The notes under the pieces: model-generated
What the model was told of the DNA's origin: nothing
What the model saw: only the letters and a program-made list of their open reading frames with translations
The model's database searches: none
NCBI GenBank assembly: GCA_024195265.1
Contig: JAJLRJ010000010.1
Span: forward strand, 22,286,784 to 22,350,783
Source: Dendrophyllia cribrosa
Lineage: Eukaryota > Cnidaria > Anthozoa > Scleractinia > Dendrophylliidae
Reading direction: 5' to 3'
DNA length: 64,000 nt
Shown: positions 46,556 through 58,816 of the stretch, piece by piece
Position numbering within the stretch: the stretch's first letter is position 1
Layout of the letters: every line of letters starts with the position of its first letter
Translations under genes and position numbers: made by a program

Positions 46556-46682
46556 CTGGGGGGTCTTAGTTTTCGTAATCACGAAAACTAAGACCGTAGG
46601 TCTTAGTTTTCGTGCTCACGAAAACTAAGATGGTTCTTAGGTCTTAGGTCTTAGTTTTCGAGGGTCTTAGTTTTCGTAACAC
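46556..46682. repeat. Cluster of palindromes GTCTTAGTTTTCGT / ACGAAAACTAAGAC
   Basis: Two hairpins, GGTCTTAGTTTTCG-TAATCA-CGAAAACTAAGACC and a relative with a GCT loop, are followed by two single arms (46649-46660 and 46663-46679). It directly adjoins the foldback element and is absent from the sister unit. Confidence 0.8.
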
Positions 46683-46925
46683 CCGTTTTTTAATCTAATT
46701 TATTGCGAATTTCTTAGATGACTAACGCCTTCCTAGCAGCCTTCCACCGAAACGATGTGTTGCCTGCTTCTGGCTTTTCCACTTTTTTCTGACTTGTGGA
46801 TACAGTTTTTACTGATAAACTCTTTGATAGTCTTGAGTACAGAGTATGTCAATACTAGAGTTTTAATTTATTTGTTACGTGTCAACATGTCTCATTAGTG
46901 TATAAATTAAATCAAAGTGCCTTTT

Positions 46926-46975
46926 GCGCTATCTCCTGTGACAGGCGGGGATACTCGCCACTATAATACCGAGGA
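46926..46975 (-). pseudogene. tRNA-Asp pseudogene, 3' part missing
   Basis: Array sister of 34540-34591, with the 5' half of tRNA-Asp only. Confidence 0.7.
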
Positions 46976-47677
46976 ATTTGACTGCTGGGAAGGATACAGC
47001 TACTAGATTTAAAGGGCGATTTTTAACAACTATAATAACACTTTGTCACCCCATTGACTTACCGATATAGTTGTTCTATACATTATGGTCTCGACATCCT
47101 TATTTCACCCACAGTGGCTATTTTCGGCGTGTCCCAGAAAGTCGAGTACAACTTTGAGCTTCGAAAACCATAAACAACAAGTTCTTTATTTTTTTGAATT
47201 GTTTTCTCTAAAATGTTGGCGTTCGTTGTTTCTCAACGTAATATTACTAAGCGTCGATTCTTCTCCTGGTGTGTCTGAAGTGGATATCTTGGGTTTAAAT
47301 TGCAATTTTTAACTACTTAATTTACCATTTTGTATTATCATTGACTAACGGACCAATTTTTCCTTACATTATCAATGTATTATGGTCTCGAGTATTCTTA
47401 TTTCACTTAAGTCTATGATATACGGTTCAACATTTAATTTGTTGATCAACAGATGTTGAGACTGCCGTTCAACAAGACCAAAGCAAAGACATTTAAAGTG
47501 CCTATAACGATTTCATTTTTATTGTCTTATCTAAATCCACACGTCACGTAATGAACGTCTGCGAATTTTTTTTTTTAATTTCAGCAAAACGTGAATTTTT
47601 AATGATTTTTTAAAGTCATCGAAATCCTATTTTTTTTGCGGTCGACCCGCCCCGCTGATAAGAATGGCAACGGGCTA

Positions 47678-47864
47678 AGTCTGTGACGTAGGTTTAGGAA
47701 CCTTTGTGCATAGAAATATTCTTCTCCGGATCAGATATGTTGTTACACTGCGCTGCGACACAATCTTCAGGCATTTTTGGCAATGATAAAAAAATTGTCC
47801 GCTTATTTACAAGTGAGAAGAGAATAAGTCTCGAACGCGCGTTTCTGAACCTACGTCACAGGCT
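47678..47864. mobile_element. MITE with 24-bp inverted repeats (second copy)
   Basis: Duplicate of 12931-13116 in the same array context. Confidence 0.6.
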
Positions 47865-48386
47865 CCCGTCCGACCGAGAGGAGACTGATGCGAATGATGG
47901 ACCAAAATGGCGGCAATTTTTTTATTCCAGCACACTATAATAATATTCGACGGCAAAAGAGGGCTGATTTCACGTCCACTATGTTACTTCAGTTAATTCC
48001 TCGTCGCCTTTTGTTCAATAAACTGTTACGTAATATTCCAGTTAAGTAATACGAGGCTTGTGAAAATATTAATATCGGAACTAAACGCCCTAAGTGGCAC
48101 AGCATTTCAATTTTGGTCCCAAATATTGAAAGGAAAGAGAAGCACACTCGTTTGAATGTTAAAAAGAACAGGTACCCCGGTGGGGAATCGAACCCAAGTG
48201 GTTTGCCATTTGAAAACCGTTTTTGACTACTTCATTTTAGATTATGTCTTTATAGAGAGATATATATTTTAAAATGTTTAAATTAAACACCCTGGGTGAT
48301 ACATTTCATTTTAAGGCTAGAAAATTGAAAAGTTTCACACCCGTTTGACTGTAAAATAGAAAAGCCTCTCCAGGGGGGAATCGTAC

Positions 48387-48600
48387 CACGATACCTTTTT
48401 TTGTATTTCTGGCGTTCCGTAGGGCGGAGTGCGATGCCCCATGATCATGTAAAACAGGGGAAGTAAAAACAGGGACGTGGAGAACGCCAGGGTGAGGGAG
48501 CACCAGCTCGCCAAACTCGCCAGGGAATCGAACCCCGCCTCACCGGGAGATTAAAAAGAAAACACCGGCTACTAACTACCGTAACTAGACTATTTAGGTA
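48387..48600 (-). mobile_element. LINE 3' end fragment (array duplicate)
   Basis: Same fragment as 14120-14325, again next to a GGGGAATCGTACC remnant. It carries an internal B-box-like GGGTTCGATTCCC on the minus strand. Confidence 0.65.
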
Positions 48601-48712
48601 AAAAAAAAACAGTTAGGTTTGAAAAGCGACTTAAAGACTTAATTTAGAATTTTGTCTTCTCTTTGATTATCTGATTAATTTGTGTTCGGCCGACGTAGTC
48701 ATCGAACACTAT

Positions 48713-48865
48713 AGGCCTTTTTCACGCCCCGCCATTTTGTATAAAAACAAAAGATTTTTGTCCGCCCCACCTCGTTTTCAACTTTTTCACTGCTAGGCTG
48801 GGCGGGCCAAAACAAAGCACTTTATTCTCCGGGGAGTCAACATGGCCGCCGCGTGATAAAGGCCT
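48713..48865. mobile_element. 153-bp MITE with AT target duplication
   Basis: Begins AGGCCTTTTTCACGC and ends GCGTGATAAAGGCCT, flanked by AT. The empty site CACTATTGTCATCG is present at about 14429-14442. It inserted after the two units separated. Confidence 0.82.
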
Positions 48866-49500
48866 ATTGTCATCGCGCGGGGTATTTTTGTCAATAAAAG
48901 GAAACATTTCCGGTGTAACAATAGAATTGTCAATCGCAACCAAACGAAGCAAAGAACTGACGAAACCAGAAGTACAGCAGTTCTGATAATTCTCTTACAT
49001 CGAATAATATATATTACATCTATTCCGTTTAATTAAAGACTGAATTTCAGCTAAAGAGTAGGCTATCAAGATTTTATAATTTATCTACCACTACAAATTA
49101 TTTCAGCAGTCTAAAGCAAAGCGAAATCGAACGACGACTGATATCATTTCAGTTTGTTTACTTTTGACTGAGAGAAATTATAATTATTCATGTTTACGAT
49201 TATGTTTCGATCCATTTAAATTGAAAATTGAATTACGGCTAAAGAGTAAGCGATCAAAAATTCAGAATTTATCTGCCACTAGAATTTAGTCTTAGCCTGT
49301 CGAGCCTATCAAGAAAGCATTGAAGATAGCCGAGACGCCAGCTGACGAGTGACGGTAATTTCCCTATCGTTGCGCTCGATTGAAGTTTCATATGCATCCA
49401 AGTGCGATATTTTTCGTATCTGGGTTGGAAACTGGCATTTTTATTACAAACAGCTGCCGGCCAAATATCGTGTATATTTCTGAGAACTCTATTCATCGCG

Positions 49501-49573
49501 GTTTCCGTAGTTTAGTGGTTATCGCGTCCGCCTTATACGCGGAAGGTCGCCAGTTCAATTCTGGCCGGAAACA
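49501..49573 (+). pseudogene. tRNA-Val body with TAT (Ile-type) anticodon
   Basis: The array sister of the Val(TAC) gene at 15284. The anticodon loop is CTTATAC, so the anticodon reads TAT. The D stem GTT/CGC loses one pair and has a T-G wobble. Acceptor, anticodon and T stems and the B box are intact. It could be transcribed; if charged by valyl-tRNA synthetase it would put Val at AUA. Pseudogene is the safer call. Confidence 0.75.
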
Positions 49574-49923
49574 CGGTTGTTATATTATTATTGTGTACAG
49601 TATAGGGATGATAATGCAGAGAAAACGTTTTGCTGTCTACACATTTTTTATTAATTAACCAATACTTGGATTCTCAATGTCAATCTATGGTTTCTTTTGG
49701 CCACTGCTTCCTTCGATTTCTTTGGCAATTTCCCGTTAGAATCTTTCGACCATCTTCTTTTCAATTGTCCTCTTGCTCAGAGCTGTATTTTATGAAGTTC
49801 ATCAGCATCAAAATCAAACAGCCGACATGACGAAGAGCAATGGAAGGAGCTATCGTGGAGGACAGAAACAATTTTAGAAAACGTAAAAGAAGCACATTCG
49901 TTTAACTTTAAAAAGAAAGATGG

Positions 49924-49985
49924 TCTTCCCGGCGGAGAATCGAACCCCGGTCTCCCGCGTGATACTCGCCACTTTTCTACCGAGG
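49924..49985 (-). pseudogene. tRNA-Asp pseudogene
   Basis: Array sister of 15708-15769 with the same anticodon-arm deletion. Confidence 0.8.
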
Positions 49986-50202
49986 AATTCGACTGCTGGG
50001 AAGGAAACAGTTCGTTTTTAAAACCGATTTTTAATTACTTTTTGAGTGAGCTTACATGAAGTGTAATCTCACTCTATGTCATGGGAAGTGTCCGTAAGTC
50101 CGTGGTAGTCCAATCTTCGGGTTGTCTTCGGTATCACGGCGCCTGGTCTCGAACAGATATTGTTTATTTCCGTACGAACAATGAGAGCACGAACACGCGA
50201 AT

Positions 50203-50332
50203 ATGAGCGAGGTTGAACACGAAGTGCTGCGAACTGATCCCGGATCATCCCGGATAACGAACGACGTATTTTCGATATCAAAAACACGGAACGTGGAAGC
50301 AACCACGTTTTTTAGCCGTTGGAGAAAGAGAG
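50203..50332 (+). CDS. Possible first exon, unknown protein
   Basis: ATG opens MSEVEHEVLRTDPGSSRI... and reaches FFSRWRKR before a consensus donor (AGAG|GTAAGA). The frame stays open to 50697, but the later text looks non-coding (low-complexity GGAAACGATG-type repeats). No domain recognised and no downstream exon located; low confidence. Confidence 0.25.
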
Positions 50333-51136
50333 GTAAGAGACTCGAAATTTACGATTTTTCGTGTTATATTGCACCAGTAATCAGGCACAGCATTCAAGCA
50401 ATGTGTCTATTGTTTTCACGTAAAGAATTTTTCAGATGTTTTGAAGGTGTAGACAAAATCTTCGCCAACAAAAGGTTCCCTAAATCACCGAGATGTAGTT
50501 TTAAAGACAGCTGTGATGGCCGCCGAGTGACTTGTGCAGTCCAGCATTGCGAATTGCTCCATGTACAACATCTGGCAATCCATAACCCTGTCTCAGGGTC
50601 ATATAATTCCCTTCTGGGAACAAAATGTTTCCTTCGGGAAACGATGAATTCTCTTCGGAGAACAAATAATGTCTTTAGAGACACAAATCTGGGTTAAGTC
50701 AGGTTAAGTGCAGTTACACTAAAACGTTTAAAAGTTATTGTTTGAAAACGTTGATCTTACTAAGTTTAAAATGTAAGTTAACTATACTTGTTACAGCTAC
50801 CTACATTCCAAAAAAACTTGAGAATAAATGTTAATGTTTTACCGTTATTGTTGGCAATGCTGATACTGTATGCAAACAGCTACATGCTATAAGCACCAAC
50901 CAGGGCTCAATTTCATAAAACTTTTACAGCTGTAATTTACAAGTGTAGTTATTGTTTCAGACCTCTGAAACAATAGCTACAAGCGTAAAGATTTATTAAA
51001 TTGATCTTTAAATTTATATATTTTGATTAAAAGATAACATTGCCTGCCTTGAGTAAAATGGTGTCGATCTTTACTGTCAGTATGGGGTTTTACCACTCCT
51101 TACATGTGAAACCCGACCACATTTGTTTGTCAGACA

Positions 51137-52150
51137 TAGCCTGTGAACAGGCTTCTTTTTGGGGAATTGGGTTAGGTTAAAATCGGCGAGCGAAGCGAGG
51201 ACTGGGAAAGAGGGAATGGGCGGCGAAGCCTGTGGACTCGCCTTTGATGCCGCCGTTCCGCCCCCTAGTAATTATCCTGTTATTTTTTATTCTGTTGAAT
51301 GCATCGGTAGCAGTATAAAAATGGACAGGCTAAACACGACTCCCACTTTTCGCAAAAAAGTATTTAAAAAACCTAAAGTATAAAGCTTTTCCAGTAAGAC
51401 TTCAGAGAGAATTGCCCGTTTAGATCACACTTATGAATTTGTTTTCTTCGATGATATTGACCTTTTGATCTCGGCGAATTATAGTGTTTCCGGCCACACG
51501 GTAATAGGCATCTTTCCAAGTCTCAAAAAGCCGTTGTCTATAATTCCACTGCATTGAAATCATGAATTATTGCAATAATTTTTAGCTCCTTAGTATTAAA
51601 GTTCTGTAGTTGAGTAGTGTGTCCCAGTGGAGCTAGGATAAACCCCCGTTGTTTTGTAATAGCGTTTGATTTGGCATCCAACAGATAATCTGTAGCATGG
51701 TTGCTGTTTTGTAAATCCAGTCGGCAAAATTCCAAAAACATCTTGCTTTTTTGCCACAGACTTTAGACACAGCTTTTGCTCTTCTTTAAGCCTCGTTATA
51801 AGCGAAAAATTTCGCAACGAATCGCTCAAAGCTTTCTCAAAATCGAGATCTGAAAATTGCATGTGACGAGTCGTCATGTTTGTTTATCATTTGAGCCAGC
51901 GAATGGAATATTTATGCAAATTTAAGGCGCAAGGTATTTGAGATGTCAACATGTGTCGTCTGTCACCGCATACCTGTCAACACCAAGTGATCTGACCAAT
52001 CAGCTCATGATATCAGACTCTGGTATCATGGAACGGCGGCATCAAAGGCGAGTCCACAGGCTTCGCCGCCCCTTCCCTCTTCCCCAGTCCGCGCTCGGCG
52101 AGTGTTTAACCTAACCCAATTCCCCAAATAAGAAGCTTGTTCACAGGCTA
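51137..52150. mobile_element. DNA transposon with 8-bp duplication carrying RecQ-like remnant
   Basis: Begins TAGCCTGTGAACAGGCTTC and ends GAAGCTTGTTCACAGGCTA, with 8-bp target duplication GTCAGACA at 51129-51136 and 52151-52158. The inverted repeats extend about 130 bp, through GGGGAATTGGGTTAGG and AAGCCTGTGGACTCGCC. Internally deleted; the only coding remnant is a helicase N-terminal piece. Confidence 0.88.
51596..51877 (-). pseudogene. RecQ-like helicase N-terminal fragment
   Basis: Starts MTTRHMQFSDLDFEKALSDS and reaches RLKEEQKLCLKSVAKKQDVF then GILPTGFTK, a damaged Walker A (a Gly is expected where Thr stands). Sequence after this is unlike a helicase, so only the first ~55 residues are genuine. 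It sits inside a short inverted-repeat element, so it is transposon cargo. Confidence 0.6.
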
Positions 52151-53005
52151 GTCAGACACTGTTTCAAATAAACCCCTATTTCAAATAGGCACCCATCCTT
52201 GTGTAAATCCATGTGCGGTAGATCTAGAATTTTGTTCATGTTCACAGTTACAGTACTTCCTCTATTAAGTGGTCATTTCTCAAAAACCCAAAATATGTAT
52301 TCACCAGTCCTTTACTAGAAATGGTTCTCATGGTCCTGAGGGTTTCAGCTTAACAGAGGGACTGCTGTATATGATTTACATTTTTTTTTTCAGAAATTTG
52401 CTAATATGATAACTTTGATGATGACAATGATGATAACTCGGTCCTTGTAGTGACATTACATAGTGTGACAAAAACGATACCAAATTAACGAACGATCTTC
52501 CAGTCCAACAAAACAAAAAATCATCCTCGACAAACCAAGATACTTTTTCAATACAGAAGCTCTTGAGACGTTAAGTTGCAAGCCACAATGGTGCTTGGTG
52601 GACATGTGTTTTTATCACATCTCTTGGACTTGGAACACTTGCACCAGTTATACAGTCAATGAACCATTTTTTAAGTTGTGCTTCCATACCTGTGACAGTA
52701 CCACATTATATCGTTAAATAGTATTTATGAAAAATCAGAGGCAGACAGCCTATGGTGTATTTCTCATTTAGCTTAATATCTTTGACAGTAACATTTTCGA
52801 CATCACAAATTCCGTCTCTAGATATTTCTGTGCAAATTTTCATCGTAAGCTCACTCATGTACGCATTGCGGACCTATTTTTTAAATATTTACATCATGGT
52901 CTCCAGCATCCTTATTTCACTCAGGGTAATAATATCCCGTTCATCCTAGTAACTCAAATTTCCCATTCCAACCGGTAGTCAGATATCATGTGCAATTGTA
53001 TTGTG

Positions 53006-53073
53006 GTTTCCGTAGTGTAGTGGTTATCACGTCCGCCTCACACGCGGAAGGTCGCCAGTTCTGGCCGGAAACA
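53006..53073 (+). pseudogene. tRNA-Val(CAC) pseudogene, T loop deleted
   Basis: Acceptor, D and anticodon arms are intact, but five bases (CAATT) are missing from the T loop, leaving GCCAGTTCTGGC. The B box is destroyed, so pol III transcription and folding should fail. Confidence 0.9.
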
Positions 53074-53391
53074 CGTGTCATACATTTTCTTTTAAGTTTT
53101 AACACATGAATACATGTACACGAGTAAAACGAGTTATACTGATCGGTTTGAAGCAAAATTATACTTAATCAGTTGAAACGTTTTTCTTTTTATTCCGCTG
53201 ACCAGGGCATAATTAAGCCTTCAAGCTCTGAAAAATTAAAACCGATCTGCGGACTTCGAACGGATTTTTTTCAAAACTTAGGAAACGCTACAGAATGGTA
53301 AATGATTTTTTTAAATTTGTGATGTTCCGCTGCCATTTGAAAAATTCAAACAAATCAAATTTTGTTTTAATTAATTTAAAACATGTCTTAC

Positions 53392-54851
53392 AGTGCGGCT
53401 ACTGTTACCGGGGCCACCCAGACAAAGTTAATCAATCACAAAGCAGAACGGCGGCGTCCGGGATAATAGATTCCAACATTTTTAACTTCAGCCAATAAAA
53501 TGTCGAGTACAGAACAATGAAATTTCAACTTGTTCACTCGTGAAGCTTATTTTGAATAAAGCTTTAGCTAGCGTTGACTTGTTCGATTTAAAAATTTGAG
53601 TAGTTTCACATGCTACATGAACTGTATGAAAGCAGTGAACGCGACGCCCGTATGTTTGGGCAAATTGCGTGGCGTATTTGTCTTCTCGGAAAAAAAAAAT
53701 TCAACCGCCGGCTGTTTGCAAATGTTACAAGGCACACTGCCAGCGTAGCATACATAAGCATTTATTTTCTAACCAATTGAAAAAGAGTGGCTCCTTTATT
53801 TCAATTCTTTTTTTTATTGAATTTTATTGAATTGTCGTCAGAATTTTTTCCGTTGCAGATTTTCTTTGCGGTTTGAGCACTAGAGTGGTTTCTTCAATCT
53901 CCCAATTCAAGGCGGTCGTGAAGGTTTTGAAGAAATCATTTTGGTGAAAGTATTACAAGTCTATAGTTGTATATGCCGAAAAATGGAAATAATTATTAAC
54001 CAAACTTCGAAAAAAAAAAGTCTAGTCCGGCGGTTGAGTTTGTATTGTCAGGAATTCATCTCGAGGGGCTGGATTTACTGTTTTGAATCGTCTGTAAAAT
54101 TGCCGAACCGCTGGAATATCGATGGACTTTCCGGCAGTGAAATATTATGTTGAAGAATACGCCGTTACTTTACGACCGAGACTCTTTTTATGCAGTTTTG
54201 AATTTCTCTTTTACTTAATTTTATTTCAGCTTATTCCGACCGCCGGAACCCAACGCGTGGAAAACAAAGTGGAAAGCAAAGATCCGACAGCACATAAAAC
54301 TGAACTTAATTAACCACGGCGGCGAACAAGCCGTGTTTTCGTTGTTTTCAAATCCGAAGGGCACTTCTTAATTTGCCTAAACTATGAACGTCGCTTTCAC
54401 TGGTACTTATGCAGTTAAAAATGTCTTCCTTCGCTGGCGTCAAGTGTATTTATTTTCCAACCCCGAACGTCGACGCCGTAGAGAAAACTTGAATCTGTCA
54501 CGAGCGAACAAATTATTTTAAATCGACCACCAGCAGTCACATTCCATATTTTAACACAGTTTGGAGTTTCTCTTTCATTTGAATCGCCGATATTTACCTT
54601 CCAAATCGCGCTGTTAAAACAAGTCAAGTTCAAAAGGGATGGAATCGAAGTTAATTGAAAATCCAACGCTGTACAGCATGCAAAACTTGTATTGATCTGT
54701 TTTCAAGGCGAACGACCAAGTTGAAATTTTATTGTTCTGTGCTCGCTCGACATTTATTGGCTAAAGTAAAAAATGTTGGAATATATTGTTCTCGTTCTGT
54801 TTTGTGATTGGTTAACTTTGTCTGGGTGATCCCGGTAACAGTAGCCGCACT
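53392..54851. mobile_element. Inverted-repeat DNA transposon related to the CAGT/TA family
   Basis: Begins CAGTGCGGCTACTGTTACC; the right end reads GGTAACAGTAGCCGCACT. Arms of about 58 bp are near-perfect and continue with weaker pairing to ~150 bp. The inner part GGCCACCCAGACAAAGTT is shared with the element at 25028. The left flank is TA; the right flank has decayed. No transposase recognised. Confidence 0.7.
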
Positions 54852-55370
54852 ACTAGGATTTGTGCTAGGCCTGTCACCTTTTATAACAACCGTCGTTATA
54901 TGTATGTGATTGGTCAATCCAAACTTGCACCACTTTCTTAGCCAATTGGAAATATAGCCAAAACTATGCAGTTGTCTGAATTGCGACTTACTCATGCACG
55001 TTTTCCGACGGTTGGCGCTGCCCGTGACATCTTTCTTTGCACTTGGCATATTGTTTTCTTCAATGTAGGATATAAGGTATTTTCTTCGAATACGGAGTAG
55101 TTCTCTTCGTCGATTTGAATTTTGCGATTGATCACGTGCACACTTACTGTAGCTTTGATTAAAAAATATACGTACCGATATATTCCTTTCTGGAGTATGA
55201 ATTGAGCGATTTTCTTCATGGAATCATTTGGGATCATTTTTTTCGCCACGGGATCACTGAAAAATCTTGGATCAGGGATCACAAACCACTGACATTTTGG
55301 GATCATGGATCAGAAAAATAGGTAAAAAACGGGATCAATAAAGAAAAAAACATACTTCGTTACGACCCTG
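54852..55370. other. Unassigned segment between two transposons
   Basis: Unique in the window, with no gene or terminal repeats. A short GGGATCA-rich stretch (near 55215-55340: repeats of GGATCA) suggests a local minisatellite. Confidence 0.35.
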
Positions 55371-56357
55371 GTCTAAGAGTTTTGATTTGTTATTTTCTTC
55401 ACTTTCCCCTGGCAACTTGTGTCTCGAGAAAATCACAATTTACAGTTTAGGACTTCAAAGCTTCAACCTGTCCTGTACATGTATGGTAGGGAACAGAGAG
55501 ACGACAAAGGGATTTTATATAAAGTAACGTGAAAATTTTGTATAAAGAGTAAAATACCCGCTTTCAGTGTACGGTCGCTGGATAACAAAGGTCAACAAAG
55601 TATACACAACTAGATAAACGAGCGGATTCGACGGGCGGATCCGTACGGATAGTTCGCAGTTGTTTCTCAGAAAATAGTGCTATTTTGTCCACGCGATTTT
55701 TGCCGTTGAGTTGCGAAATCGGGAGCAAACTGCAGTGAATTATTCGTTTGAAGAAAGGAGGAAAAAAACTTTCTTCTTTTGAGAGTTCTATTTTTTGATC
55801 GCACGTCGGAATGTGTTATTCGCCTGTCAGCTGTGCGACTGTGATGCATCTAATTTATTCGCCGACAACTTTGCCCGCTTTTGTCACGTATTTATACAAG
55901 TCTCTTATTAGAAAACAATTTGCTTCTTTGTTGATTTTTTTGTTTCAACATTCAGAACTCGAAGAATTAATAAAAAGGCAATATCATGTTTGCTTTAAAA
56001 CAATCCTGAGAGACACACGGTTTTCAGCTCACGAGCTCATGATTTCTCGCTGAGAAGTGCCAGTGTGATATAAATTCAAAACTTCCTCGTGTAGAATTTG
56101 TGAGTTTCGGCGCCGTTAACAAAATACATTCCGGATTGATTTATCCAAACGCGGCTATTCATTTTTAGCCTTTGGTCATCGAAGATTCTCGACACAGCGC
56201 GCAGTTCAGAATTTATATTTTTCGCTCGGCGGTACCAAACAACTGGTCAAGTATAATTATGCGCTATTTGATTGTCTAGATCTTGACTTGTGATTGGCTA
56301 ATTTCAAAATTTGTCTCAAAATTTGTCTGGGTGGCCTTGGTTGGTGTAGTCGCGCTG
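55370..56357. mobile_element. Right part of TA/CAGT element, array duplicate
   Basis: Collinear with about 25500-26469 (same right end, CGCGCTG then TA), but the left arm is missing and replaced by unrelated sequence. Confidence 0.7.
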
Positions 56358-56394
56358 TAAAACCGATCTGCGGACTTCAAATGGATTTTCCAAC

Positions 56395-57630
56395 ACATAA
56401 AAAAACATAATTTTGAGGACCAAATAACATCTGAAATGCAATTTCTTAATCAAAGCATATGGCACAATTTACTGATAAGGATTGATAACCATCCGATGTT
56501 TTATTCTGTCTGGTTTCATAAAGGTGTTAAAAAAGTTAAAGACTTAAAAGACGATTCGGACAAGTTTTTAAGTTTAAAAGACTTCCAGGGTAAATGCAAT
56601 CTCAAAGTCTGCCCTTTAAAGTATCATGGAGTGATAGCCTCACTGAAAGCTTTATGGAACACCTGTCGGAACAGCTGTTCTAAATATGTTGATTGCGAAA
56701 GCTGCTCCACAAGGCTACAAAAACCTTTATCTGGAAGCCGGCTAGCATACTCGGCACTAATGTTCAAAAAAATGTATCCCTCCAACCCGAAGTCAACAAA
56801 AATGGATGATGGACTTTAATGACATTACAAGTGAAACACCCCAGTAGTCTAAGGCCTACCAGTTAGCTGCCAAATACACCAAAAGCACACGGGTGAGAGA
56901 GATTCAGTTTAAACTTTTACATAGAAGGATTTCAACTAATGACTTTCTGTACTAAAATCGGGCTAATAAATAACCCAAAATGCACTTTCTGTGGGAATGA
57001 AATAGAAAAACTTAGCCATCTCTTCTGGGCCTGTCCTAAGGTCTCTCTTTTCTGGAGCTCATTAATATCACGACTAACTTCCTTCAATGTTTTGCCAGCT
57101 CATTATATATTACACATGTCAGTAGCACTTGGTCTGAGGCCGGACTCTTCTAAAAGTCAAAATCAAATTAACTTTAGCTGTCTTATAGTCAGGTGCTACA
57201 TTTGGATCTGCAAAAAGGAAGAATTAAATAGAACCTAAGTTAGAAGGTTTTCTAAAACAACTAAAACATTTCTATGAAATTGAATCCAAAGGAAACTTTG
57301 ATCTACCAAAAAAGTAGAATCACCTGGTTAATGTTCTCTAAATCTATAATTAAGCTTCAAACCTTATCTTTGTCTGCCAAAACTCAGCGCTCTTACCCCC
57401 GATAATGTGCAGCTTCCTTCAGAACTATTTTTCGATTATTATTACTTTTTTGCAACCACCATCATATCTAATCAATTACACTTGTATCGCTTTAAACGTA
57501 CTTTTTTCTCCTACCAATTGCACTGTAATTGTACTTACTGTACTTAATTAGCTTTTGCACCGTGCACTGTAACACCTTTTTATTACCTTTTATTATTCCT
57601 TTGTGGGACAATAAAAGACTGTTTGCACAA
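56395..57630 (+). mobile_element. 5'-truncated LINE, array duplicate
   Basis: Shares both insertion junctions with 26518-29097 and ends with the same AATAAAAGACTG and A tail. It lacks the 1.3-kb segment 27412-28755. The ORF2-tail remnant runs from about 56436, with frames 56436-56819 and 56939-57238 containing CTFCGNEIEKLSHLFWACPK (zf-RVT-like). Confidence 0.75.
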
Positions 57631-58816
57631 AAAAAGACATAAAAAATGCTACAGCATGTAAATGTTGTTTTAAAATGTGTAGCCTGCGAGCAAATCTATT
57701 TCCATAACGGCGAATAAAAAAACATGTCAGCGTGACACAGATACGCATTGTTTGAAATAATAAGAGAGAACTGGATAAGGTACAAATGAGTTTACTCGCG
57801 CAATGCAAGGGACTTTCTCCTGTGGTCACAACAGATTGAACGCATTACGTCATCCAGTTCTGTCTCATTTCACGCAATGCATATTGATGTCACGCTAACA
57901 CATGTTTTTGTAATTCATCGTTTTCGAAACAAAATTAGCTTTATTTGTACTATAAATAGTACAAAAAGAGCCTTTGGTTTCGTATTCACGAGTTGGCTCA
58001 TAGAAGCCTTTGATTTTGTGTGTTAAGAATAAGGCAGAGAAATATTTTGCTGTTTACACTTTTTTATTAACTAATACTTAGGATCTCAAAAGGAGTGTTG
58101 AAGTTGTATCTGTTCTCAAAGTTGCAAAATGAGCAGACCGTTTCCAAAATTTCCTCTAAGATTCAGACTTTTCAAATTTCTTTTGGATAGCAAATTCACA
58201 ATATTTTGTTTATGAGCGAATCAGTTGGTGCCACGCCAAGTAACTGAAGCTGCATTCTGTTACCTTAAAGTGGAACCTGTTTAGCCGGTTGTGAGGAATG
58301 ACTATAACGTCGTTAATTTAAAACAAAAGGAGCGTGTTAAACCAGTTAAAACAATATGTTGCTTGGTGAAAATACAACATAATATCACCATCCTTTATAA
58401 TTTATTCCACTATAAAACTAAGCAAATTAATGTATCCACACACAAATGATATTGAAAAAGACCTCGTCTACGTAAATGCATTTTACAGCACTGTAAAGAA
58501 TCCTTCATCGCCTTTTGGTCAACAAACAAATCGCTCTCACATCACAAAGCGACGGACCGAATCGCCATAAAAAACACCACAGCCTTAAGGCCAGATAAAT
58601 TTCTTGTCACATCAACTCGTCTCGGCGATCGCACTGCGATTTTAGGGGAAGAAATTTCAAATAATATTAATTTGGTTTTTCGCAATCTTTGGACCACCCT
58701 ATTTTTAATTGTCCTCTTGCTCAGAGCTGTATTTTATGGAGTTCATCGGCATCAAAATCAAACAACCGACTTGACGAAGAGCAATGGAAGGAGCTACCGT
58801 AGAGGTCAGAAACAAT

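Larger units (their letters stand above)
50045..52857. mobile_element. Probable 2.8-kb inverted-repeat insertion, uncertain ends
   Basis: TGAGTGAGCTTAC at 50045 has its complement GTAAGCTCACTCA ending at 52857. The array sequence runs straight through in the sister unit (near 15820-15850). About 19 extra bases follow the right repeat before array sequence resumes, so the true end may be near 52876. It contains the foldback remnant at 50908-51005 and the nested element at 51137-52150. Confidence 0.55.

Noticed and set aside
53941..54313. Short plus-strand frames inside the 53392-54851 element as a transposase remnant
   Set aside because: No D/E catalytic motif, helix-turn-helix or family resemblance could be seen.
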